From contig PWVU01000064.1 of NCBI GenBank assembly GCA_003561715.1, positions 1 through 6,680 on the forward strand: a stretch of DNA of 6,680 bases, read 5' to 3'. This DNA is from Candidatus Kaiserbacteria bacterium (GTDB lineage Bacteria > Patescibacteriota > Minisyncoccia > Phycocordibacterales > UBA12088). Both the position numbers and the translations under genes were made by a program. How positions within the stretch are numbered: the first letter of the stretch is position 1; the number at the start of each line of letters is the position of its first letter. Below, one piece after another: positions 1-5,073 of the stretch. A model generated the notes under the pieces. That model made no database searches. It was not told the origin of the DNA and saw only the letters and a list, made by a program, of their open reading frames with translations.

Positions 1-135
1 CCCAGCGTCGAGCAGTACGCCACGCTCTTTTCCATCATCATGGACCTCAGCGCCGCCACGATGTGGGTGGCGCCGGGGAACCCGTGCCAGTCCCGGTACC
101 ACCTGCTGGAGACGGGGTTCGCATATGATAGCTGA
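1..135 (+). CDS. C45-family acyltransferase/amidohydrolase, C-terminal fragment
   Basis: The frame is open from the first base to TGA at 133-135 and gives the last 44 residues of a protein whose start lies outside the window. The tail contains TLFSIIMDLSAATMWVAPG followed by NPCQSRYHLL. This resembles the C-terminal strands of the C45 peptidase family (isopenicillin-N acyltransferase-like Ntn hydrolases), where a TxxSxIMD strand is followed by a VAPGxPC turn. Members self-cleave to expose an N-terminal cysteine nucleophile and then hydrolyse or transfer amide-linked acyl groups. The catalytic cysteine would be far upstream and cannot be checked. The gene lies upstream of an amine importer on the same strand, so an amide or acylated amine substrate is conceivable, but that is inference from position. 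The family call rests on motif memory over a short fragment; the reading frame itself is secure. Confidence 0.62.
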   Translation, partial: PSVEQYATLFSIIMDLSAATMWVAPGNPCQSRYHLLETGFAYDS

Positions 136-140
136 GGAGG
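134..140 (+). promoter_or_regulatory. Orphan Shine-Dalgarno-like sequence
   Basis: GAGGAGG begins within the stop codon of the C45-like gene and is one of the best Shine-Dalgarno matches in the window. No ATG, GTG or TTG lies 5-12 bases downstream in any frame; only a CTG at 147 falls there, and its frame gives no recognisable protein. The next ATG in the reading frame of the following gene is at 199, too far away for ordinary initiation. It may be the remnant of an ancestral start region of the SMR-like gene, or chance. Confidence 0.3.
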
Positions 141-228
141 TCTCGCCTGCGGCACGGCAGCTTCGCGGGCACCCAGGCGGATCGCAGAAACACAGACGAT
201 GAAAAACCTCGATTGGACCACCTGAGAG

Positions 229-525
229 ATGCTCATCGCTGCGGCCATTCTGGAGCTCATGGGTGACCTGGCGCTAAGAGCTTGGGCCGGAACAGACCGT
301 TTCGGCTACTTCACCGGCGGACTGATCCTCTACGGCGGCGCCCTGACGCTGTTCGCTCACCTGTTGCGCCGCGCTGAGCTCGCTGTCATCTTCGCTCTCT
401 GGGTCGGCGTCGCCGGTGTCTTGATCACCCTTCTTGGATGGCTCGTTTTCAACGAGCCGCTCTCACCGCGGCGTCTGCTTGGACTGGGACTGATTCTCAC
501 AGGCGTGATCCTGCTGGAGGTATGA
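229..525 (+). CDS. SMR-family (EmrE-like) small membrane transporter, start uncertain, possibly truncated
   Basis: The 98-residue product is almost wholly hydrophobic, with four likely membrane helices near residues 2-20, 26-47, 50-72 and 79-97. This is the fold and length of the small multidrug resistance family, proton-coupled dimeric exporters of cationic compounds (EmrE about 110 residues). By recall-based alignment, Glu9 matches the proton/substrate-coupling Glu14 of EmrE, Gly12 matches Gly17, Arg17 matches Lys22, and Trp58 in FALWVGV matches Trp63. The NEPLSPRR turn and the final GLILTGVILL helix also fit. The start is weak: the only in-frame ATG after the TGA at 223-225 is at 229, it has no proper ribosome-binding site, and it leaves helix 1 about five residues short of EmrE. 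An in-frame ATG at 199 is cut off by that TGA after eight codons. The gene may be decayed, or may start at 229 with a shorter helix 1. Substrate is unknown; cationic amines or guanidinium-type compounds are family possibilities. Confidence 0.68.
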   Translation: MLIAAAILELMGDLALRAWAGTDRFGYFTGGLILYGGALTLFAHLLRRAELAVIFALWVGVAGVLITLLGWLVFNEPLSPRRLLGLGLILTGVILLEV

Positions 526-636
526 ATGAGATGGCAGACCATCGGAGGGGGCTCAGCCACAGACCCAACTCTTGTCGAGCCCGGAGGACGGACACCACAG
601 GAGACGTGGGACCTGTGAGGGGTCAGGATCGAGAAT

Positions 637-643
637 AGGGGGT
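637..643 (+). promoter_or_regulatory. Ribosome-binding site of potA
   Basis: AGGGGGT ends 7 bases before the ATG at 651 and supports that start. The 125-nt leader between the SMR-like frame and potA (526-650) shows no convincing -35/-10 pair and no terminator, so it cannot be told from sequence whether potA has its own promoter. Confidence 0.6.
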
Positions 644-650
644 AGCACCT

Positions 651-1739
651 ATGACACCCCGGCAAAATGCCGTGCAACTATCACAAGTCTCCAAGCGCTT
701 TGGACGCGTCACCGCAGTTGACGACGTGTCACTGACCATTGAGGACGGTGAGTTCTTCTCTCTCCTCGGCCCCTCGGGGTGCGGCAAGACCACCACCTTG
801 CGGCTGATCGCGGGGTTCGAGCTCCCCGACCGGGGCGACGTCTTCATCGGCGGGAAGCGCCAGGGCGAGACCCCACCCTACCAGCGCCCTGTCAACACCG
901 TCTTCCAGAACTACGCCCTCTTTCCCCATATGAACATCGCCGAGAACGTCGCCTTCGGCCTGATTATGCGCAAAGTCCCCAAGCAGGACATCCTCCGCCG
1001 GGTGTCGGCGGCCCTCGAGATGGTTCGCCTGCCCGGTATGGAGCACCGCAGGCCGGACCAGCTCTCCGGTGGACAGCAGCAGCGCGTTGCCCTGGCCCGC
1101 GCGTTAGTCAACGAACCCCAGGTCCTCCTCCTCGATGAGCCCCTGGGCGCCCTCGATATGAAGCTGCGCAAGGCTATGCAGCTGGAGTTGAAGTCCCTTC
1201 AGGAGCGCGTCGGCATCACCTTCGTCTACGTCACCCACGATCAGGAGGAGGCGCTGACGATGTCGGATCGCATCGCGGTCATGAGCCGCGGCCGCGTCCT
1301 CCAGGTCGACCCACCCCACGAGGTATACGAGCGTCCCCTTAATCGCTTCGTGGCAGACTTCATCGGCGAAACCAACTTCCTCGTCGGCGTGGTCAAGGCG
1401 GCAGGTCGAGGCAAGGCCACGGTCGCCGTGGACGGCCAGCTGCCCCTTGAGGTTCCCGCCGAGCGCCTGCCCGGAACCGGTGAGGAGGTCACCATAGCCA
1501 TCCGCCCGGAGAAGATATCGCTCCACGCGGAGCCGCCGGATCAGCGGGCTGTGGCTGGCACGGTGGACGAGGTGGTCTATTTCGGCACCAATACCTGCTA
1601 CCTCGTCGCATTGACAGATCAGACCACGGTGACCGTGCGCTGCCAGAATCAGCAAGTCGGCCAGCATGTGAGCTTCCCCCAGGGAGCCCGAGTCTACCTT
1701 CACTGGCAGCAGGAATCGGTCCGGCTGCTGAGGGAGTAG
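651..1739 (+). CDS. potA: Polyamine ABC importer ATP-binding protein PotA
   Basis: This 362-residue cytoplasmic ATPase powers uptake of spermidine/putrescine through PotB and PotC. All ABC motifs are intact: Walker A GPSGCGKTT at residues 40-48, Q-loop Gln86, signature LSGGQ at 138-142, Walker B VLLLDEP at 158-164 with catalytic Glu163, D-loop GALD at 166-169 and switch His196 in THDQEE. Residues from about 240 onward form a TOBE domain, including IRPEKI at 284-289, as in PotA, MalK and FbpC-type importers. The length is normal for PotA. The ATG at 651 is preceded by AGGGGGT. The gene is first in a potABCD order like that of Escherichia coli; potB starts 9 bases after its stop, indicating cotranscription. 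The importer ATPase class is certain; the polyamine assignment rests on the adjacent permeases and binding protein. Confidence 0.96.
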   Translation: MTPRQNAVQLSQVSKRFGRVTAVDDVSLTIEDGEFFSLLGPSGCGKTTTLRLIAGFELPDRGDVFIGGKRQGETPPYQRPVNTVFQNYALFPHMNIAENVAFGLIMRKVPKQDILRRVSAALEMVRLPGMEHRRPDQLSGGQQQRVALARALVNEPQVLLLDEPLGALDMKLRKAMQLELKSLQERVGITFVYVTHDQEEALTMSDRIAVMSRGRVLQVDPPHEVYERPLNRFVADFIGETNFLVGVVKAAGRGKATVAVDGQLPLEVPAERLPGTGEEVTIAIRPEKISLHAEPPDQRAVAGTVDEVVYFGTNTCYLVALTDQTTVTVRCQNQQVGQHVSFPQGARVYLHWQQESVRLLRE

Positions 1740-1748
1740 GGAGGGCCT

Positions 1749-2693
1749 ATGGGCAAAAGACCAGCTTCCAGGCGAGCGATAGTGCGGCTCCTGGTTCTCA
1801 TCGGGCCCAGCTTGTTGTACCTGCTGACTTTCTTCCTGTTTCCTCTCCTGCTAGTGTTCGCTATAAGCTTTGGGGAACGGGGTACGTACGGTGGCGTCCG
1901 CTGGGTTCTGAATCTTCAGAACTACGTCCGCTTCTTCGATCCCCTGTCCCTGCGCATATTCGGACGCACCCTGTACATCGCGCTGGCAACAACCATCATC
2001 TGCCTCGTGATCGGGTACCCTCTCGCCTACTTCATCGGGACCCGCTCACCACGCTGGCGCAACGGGTTGCTTCTCCTGTTGATGATCCCCTTCTGGACCA
2101 ATTTCCTGGTGCGAACCTACGCTTGGCTCCTGCTTCTCCGTGATGCCGGTGTCATCAACCTGGTCTGGACTGGCGCGCTCCACAACCTGGTGTCGGCCCT
2201 GGCAGCGGCCGTCCCCATACCTTTATGGCAACCCCTGCTGCAGGCGACGGCTAGTCCAATACGCATCTACGGCACCGACAGTGCCATCATCATCGGACTG
2301 GTCTACGGCTGGCTGCCCCAGATGGTTCTCCCCTGCTACGCCGCCACCGAGCGCCTCGACTTCTCTCTCGTCGAGGCGGCCCAGGATCTGTACGCTAACC
2401 GCTTCAAGTCGTTCACCCGGGTGATTCTGCCCCTCACTATGCCCGGCGTCGTCGCCGGATCGATCCTGGTGTTCATCCCCTCCCTCGGCGCCTACATCAC
2501 ACCGGATCTGCTGGGCGGCGCCAAGTCGATCATGATCGGCAACGTGATCTACTCCCAGTTCATGTCCGCGCGAGATTACCCCTTCGGCTCCGCCGTCTCG
2601 TTCTTGCTTATGGCGGTTATGCTCATCGGCACCTTGATCTACTTCCGATTGGGTACGGCAAGAACTCACGTGACCGATGAAGGAGGCATCTGA
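1749..2693 (+). CDS. potB: Polyamine ABC importer permease PotB
   Basis: This 314-residue inner-membrane permease pairs with PotC to form the channel. About six membrane helices are visible, near residues 11-41, 72-99, 105-132, 177-197, 229-256 and 280-300. Typical PotB segments are IPFWTNFLVRTYAW at 113-126, IGLVYGWLPQMVLP at 182-195 and LLGGAKSIMIGNVI at 254-267. The cytoplasmic EAA loop that docks on PotA runs at 209-233 (EAAQDLYAN through LPLTMPG), but the usually conserved Gly is Tyr215. The stretch between GVIN (134-137) and PIRI (170-173) has 32 residues, compared with about 11 in my recollection of E. coli PotB. This is an extra outward-facing loop of about 21 residues, rich in Ala, Leu and Pro. 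A ribosome-binding site, GGGAGGG, lies at 1739-1745, rather close to the ATG. The stop overlaps the potC start by one base. Confidence 0.95.
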   Translation: MGKRPASRRAIVRLLVLIGPSLLYLLTFFLFPLLLVFAISFGERGTYGGVRWVLNLQNYVRFFDPLSLRIFGRTLYIALATTIICLVIGYPLAYFIGTRSPRWRNGLLLLLMIPFWTNFLVRTYAWLLLLRDAGVINLVWTGALHNLVSALAAAVPIPLWQPLLQATASPIRIYGTDSAIIIGLVYGWLPQMVLPCYAATERLDFSLVEAAQDLYANRFKSFTRVILPLTMPGVVAGSILVFIPSLGAYITPDLLGGAKSIMIGNVIYSQFMSARDYPFGSAVSFLLMAVMLIGTLIYFRLGTARTHVTDEGGI

Positions 2694-3571
2694 TGCAACC
2701 CACGCGCACCCGGGCAATAGAGAAAATCAAGGCAATGAAGGCAGTCAAGGGAACCCGGAGACCACGTAGACGCCGCAGGGGGCGATGGCTAAGCCGCTTG
2801 CTGTCCCTCCACGGGTTGCTGGGGTACATCTTCCTCTACCTACCCATCGTGATTCTGGTAGTCTTCTCCTTCAACGCCTCGCGCCACGCCGTGGCCTGGC
2901 GCGGCTTCACGTTGGACTGGTACGCTGCATTGTTCACGAATAAGCAGGTGGGCGCGGCCCTCGTAAACAGCCTCATTGTGGCCGCCACATCGACCGCGGT
3001 GTCGACCATCCTCGGCACGATGGTCGCCCTGGGGATGGAGCGCTACGAGTTCCCCGGAAAACTCCCTTTCGACGCCCTGCTCTATCTCCCGATTGTCATC
3101 CCCGACATCGCTATGGCCGTCATGCTGCTGCTCTTCTTCGTGCTTAGCAGGATGGGACTGGGCCTGATGACCATCGTGATCTCCCACATAGCCTTCAACA
3201 TCTCTTTCGTCGCTGTGGTCGTCCGCGCGCGTCTCGCCTTCTTCGACGTATCCCTCGAGGAGGCCGCCCAGGATCTCTACGCCGATGAGTGGCAGACCCT
3301 GCGCCGCGTGACCTTGCCGCTGATCATGCCCGGCGTTCTCGCTGGTGGACTTCTGGCTTTCACCCTGTCGATAGACGACTTCGTCATCACCTTCTTTACG
3401 GCCGGTCCTGGCTCAACAACCCTGCCCCTGCGAATCTACGGAATGGTCAAGCTCGGGGTCACCCCGGAGATCAACGCCCTCTCCAGCATGATGCTCCTGG
3501 CGTCTATGGTGTTGGTGCTGTTGTCTCTTGTACTGCGAAAGGGAGGTGGTGAGGGAATAGAACTTGCCTAG
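2693..3571 (+). CDS. potC: Polyamine ABC importer permease PotC
   Basis: This 292-residue membrane permease is the partner of PotB. The start is well fixed: AGGAGG at 2681-2686 is 6 bases before an ATG that shares its A with the potB stop (TGATG), an arrangement typical of translational coupling. PotC hallmarks are NSLIVAATST at 92-101, YLPIVIPDIAMAVM at 131-144, the EAA loop at 190-214 (EAAQDLYAD through LPLIMPG), SIDDFVITFF at 226-235, and LPLRIYGMVKLGVTPEINAL at 244-263. As in PotB, the conserved Gly of the EAA loop is Tyr (Tyr196). The N-terminus before the first helix is about 40 residues long and strongly basic, with a run of arginines at 22-31; this is longer than in typical PotC and would face the cytoplasm. 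An internal ATG at residue 15 (base 2735) has a much poorer ribosome-binding site. Confidence 0.95.
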   Translation: MQPTRTRAIEKIKAMKAVKGTRRPRRRRRGRWLSRLLSLHGLLGYIFLYLPIVILVVFSFNASRHAVAWRGFTLDWYAALFTNKQVGAALVNSLIVAATSTAVSTILGTMVALGMERYEFPGKLPFDALLYLPIVIPDIAMAVMLLLFFVLSRMGLGLMTIVISHIAFNISFVAVVVRARLAFFDVSLEEAAQDLYADEWQTLRRVTLPLIMPGVLAGGLLAFTLSIDDFVITFFTAGPGSTTLPLRIYGMVKLGVTPEINALSSMMLLASMVLVLLSLVLRKGGGEGIELA

Positions 3572-3585
3572 GTATCGCCCCGTTT

Positions 3586-3604
3586 TCTGGCTCTGCCCAG
3601 AGAG
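3586..3604 (+). other. Weak hairpin between potC and potD
   Basis: TCTGG (3586-3590) pairs with CCAGA (3597-3601) around a 6-base loop and can be lengthened slightly with wobble pairs. There is no downstream T-run, so it is not a rho-independent terminator. A second 4-bp stem closed by a GAAA tetraloop, CTGT-GAAA-ACAG, sits at 3646-3657. Hairpins between permease and binding-protein genes sometimes stabilise or segment transporter mRNA; that role here is speculation, and stems this short also occur by chance. Confidence 0.2.
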
Positions 3605-3682
3605 GAGATCGAGATAGAGCAAAAGTCACACAGACCGTTCGAATCCTGTGAAAACAGTAATGGGCAAGAATGAGCTGCAGAT

Positions 3683-3688
3683 AGGAGG
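3683..3688 (+). promoter_or_regulatory. Ribosome-binding site fixing the potD start
   Basis: AGGAGG lies 4 bases before the ATG at 3693. Upstream in-frame starts (GTG at 3648 and ATG at 3660) have no comparable site and would put about 11-15 polar residues ahead of the basic start of the signal peptide. The start at 3693 is therefore preferred. Confidence 0.8.
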
Positions 3689-3692
3689 AGCA

Positions 3693-4766
3693 ATGCGAAA
3701 GCGAATTTGGCGCGTCCTGATCAGTTGTGTCATCGTCACCGCCTTGGTGGTGATTGCCGTGGGGTGCGACCGCCAAGGAGAGGAGGAGCTGGCCAGCACA
3801 CTCTACCTCTATAACTGGTCTGAGTACATGGATCCCGATGTTCTCGACCAGTTCGAGGAAGAGTTTGGGGTCAACGTCATCGAGGACCCCTTCGCTAGCA
3901 ACGAGGAGATGCTCGCCAAGTTGCAGGCCGGTGCGGGTGGATATGACATCATCTTCCCCTCGGATTACATGGTCGACATCATGATCGAGGAGGGACTCCT
4001 CGCCGAGGTCAACCACGAGAATGTCCCTAACATCGACAACATCGACCCACTTTTCGCGGATCCGCCCTACGACCCCGGTATGGTCCACTGTATTCCGTAT
4101 ATGTGGGGCACCACCGGGCTCGGTTACAACGCGGACGTGTTCGACGAGGAGCCAGACAGCTGGGCCTATGTGTTCGACCCGGACCTTGTCAGTCAGTACC
4201 AGGGTCAGATCACGATGCTGAACGACGTGCGCGAGACCGTCGGCGCCGCCCTGAAATACCTCGGCTACTCGATCAACAGCACCGACGAGGATCAGCTGAT
4301 GGAGGCCCGTGACCTGCTGATCCAGCAGAAGCAGTGGCTCTACGGCTACGAGGCGGAGCAGTACGCTCCCCTTATTAGCGCCGACGAGACCGTGATCGCT
4401 CACGGCTACAACGGCTACTTCCTTATGACCGCGGAGGAGGACGAGCGCATCTGGTACACCATCCCGAGGGAGGGCGCGACCATCTGGGCCGACAATATGT
4501 GCATCCCCCGGGGCGCGCCGAATCAGCACACCGCCGAGGTGTTCATCGACTTCATCCTGCGACCCGAGGTTAGCGCCGCTCTCGTCAACTACCTCTGGTA
4601 TCCCAGCCCTAACTCAGCGGCGGCGGAGTTCATCGATCCCGATATCCTGGAGGATCCGGCCATCTACCCGCCCGACGACATCATGCAGCGGCTAGAGTGG
4701 ATCGAGGATGTCGGTGAGACGACACCAATCTATGAACGCATCTGGACGGAGGTCAAGGCCCAGTAG
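3693..4766 (+). CDS. potD: Polyamine-binding lipoprotein PotD (ABC importer receptor)
   Basis: This 357-residue extracytoplasmic receptor captures spermidine, putrescine or a similar amine for PotABC. It begins with a lipoprotein signal: basic MRKRIWR, a hydrophobic stretch to residue 22, then AVGC with Cys25 as probable lipidation site; Asp26 at +2 fits cytoplasmic-membrane retention. The mature part aligns throughout with E. coli PotD as I recall it. Shared segments are YLYNWSEYM at 38-46, SNEEMLAKL at 69-77, YDIIFPSDY at 84-92, IPYMWGTTGLGYN at 134-146, NDVRETV at 177-183, WADNMCIP at 265-272, YPSPN at 303-307 and EDVG at 338-341. Retained ligand contacts include Trp42, Tyr45, Tyr92, Asp178, Glu181, Trp265, Asp267 and Tyr303. 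Two differ: Tyr239 where E. coli has Trp229 and Ile337 where it has Gln327. The amine class is well supported, the exact ligand is not. Confidence 0.94.
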   Translation: MRKRIWRVLISCVIVTALVVIAVGCDRQGEEELASTLYLYNWSEYMDPDVLDQFEEEFGVNVIEDPFASNEEMLAKLQAGAGGYDIIFPSDYMVDIMIEEGLLAEVNHENVPNIDNIDPLFADPPYDPGMVHCIPYMWGTTGLGYNADVFDEEPDSWAYVFDPDLVSQYQGQITMLNDVRETVGAALKYLGYSINSTDEDQLMEARDLLIQQKQWLYGYEAEQYAPLISADETVIAHGYNGYFLMTAEEDERIWYTIPREGATIWADNMCIPRGAPNQHTAEVFIDFILRPEVSAALVNYLWYPSPNSAAAEFIDPDILEDPAIYPPDDIMQRLEWIEDVGETTPIYERIWTEVKAQ

Positions 4767-4824
4767 TACAGGCAAGGCAGATGCGGCGACCACGCGACAT
4801 CAAGCCACGTGGGCCGACGACCGC

Positions 4825-4854
4825 TGGTTCGGCTTCGCTTGGTTCGACTTCGCT
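4825..4854 (+). repeat. 15-bp tandem duplication
   Basis: TGGTTCGGCTTCGCT (4825-4839) is followed directly by TGGTTCGACTTCGCT (4840-4854); 14 of 15 bases are identical. Being a multiple of three and non-coding here, it looks like a recent slippage or duplication event within the gap between potD and the dehydrogenase gene. Confidence 0.85.
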
Positions 4855-4949
4855 CACCACAGGCACCACACGCTCCTGGTCGGGTGCAACTTAGGCGATG
4901 ACTGCCTGGACCCGGAGCGAGGGGCGTGCGGGGATCGGCCATCGCCGTC

Positions 4950-4983
4950 GCGGGGTGCTCAACCCTTCGGGACTGGTCCCCGC
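4950..4983 (+). other. GC-rich inverted repeat upstream of the dehydrogenase gene
   Basis: GCGGGG at 4950-4955 can pair with CCCCGC at 4978-4983, a 6-bp all-GC stem. The 22-base interior contains CCC-TTC-GGG, which can form a small inner stem. It lies about 90 bases before the dehydrogenase start. There is no T-tract, so a terminator role is not supported; a leader structure is possible but unproven. Confidence 0.3.
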
Positions 4984-5060
4984 TCGCCCTTACAATGCGC
5001 GGCATCGTTCCTTCGCCTGGGTATGCGTCAGGCCGGAGACGTGGATTTCATCTGAAGAGT

Positions 5061-5064
5061 GAGG
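5061..5064 (+). promoter_or_regulatory. Ribosome-binding site used to choose the dehydrogenase start
   Basis: GAGG ends 9 bases before the ATG at 5074. In-frame alternatives are GTG at 5059, ATG at 5065 (for which GAGG is directly adjacent, leaving only a weaker GAG at 5057-5059) and ATG at 5080. The site best fits 5074, but 5065 cannot be excluded. Confidence 0.55.
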
Positions 5065-5073
5065 ATGTCTGTT

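Larger units (their letters stand above)
4767..5073 (+). other. 307-nt gap between potD and the aldehyde dehydrogenase gene
   Basis: No gene is recognised here; open frames that cross it read as low-complexity, unrecognisable protein. It holds an 8-bp palindrome CCACGTGG at 4805-4812, a 15-bp tandem duplication at 4825-4854, and one GC-rich inverted repeat, GCGGGG (4950-4955) with CCCCGC (4978-4983), enclosing CCCTTCGGG. No T-run follows the inverted repeat, so it is not a classical terminator. A TACAAT at 4991-4996 resembles a -10 box but lacks a matching -35 at normal spacing. The length suggests that the dehydrogenase gene may be transcribed separately from pot, but no promoter can be assigned. 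Confidence 0.5.

Noticed and set aside
145..170. GCCTGCG/CGCGGGC inverted repeat with an internal ACGG upstream of the SMR-like gene, considered as a guanidine-II (mini-ykkC) riboswitch or a terminator
   Set aside because: The ACGG is not closed as a proper loop, there is no second hairpin of the pair, and no T-run follows.
526..650. Promoter in the potA leader, e.g. TTGTCG at 572-577
   Set aside because: No TANNNT-like -10 element occurs 16-18 bases downstream.
1104..1703. Minus-strand open frame opposite potA
   Set aside because: Shadow of potA codon usage; no recognisable protein features.
3636..3649. GTTCGAATCC resembling the T-loop of a tRNA, possible tRNA remnant or attachment site
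   Set aside because: The flanking five bases on each side do not pair as a T-stem and no acceptor stem or other arms are present.
3648..3692. Upstream starts of potD (GTG 3648, ATG 3660)
   Set aside because: They lack a ribosome-binding site and would put a polar stretch before a clear lipoprotein signal peptide that begins at ATG 3693 behind AGGAGG.
3504..4529. Long minus-strand open frame (341 codons) opposite potD
   Set aside because: It lies almost wholly antisense to the well-supported potD, has no recognisable domain and no ribosome-binding site logic; it arises from GC-rich codon bias.
4966..4996. TACAAT at 4991-4996 as a -10 promoter element for the dehydrogenase gene
   Set aside because: The nearest upstream hexamer at suitable distance (TTCGGG, 19-bp spacing) is a poor -35 match.
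4708..5055. Plus-strand open frame spanning the potD end and the following gap
   Set aside because: It starts inside potD in another frame and its translation is low-complexity, with no recognised motif and no ribosome-binding site.
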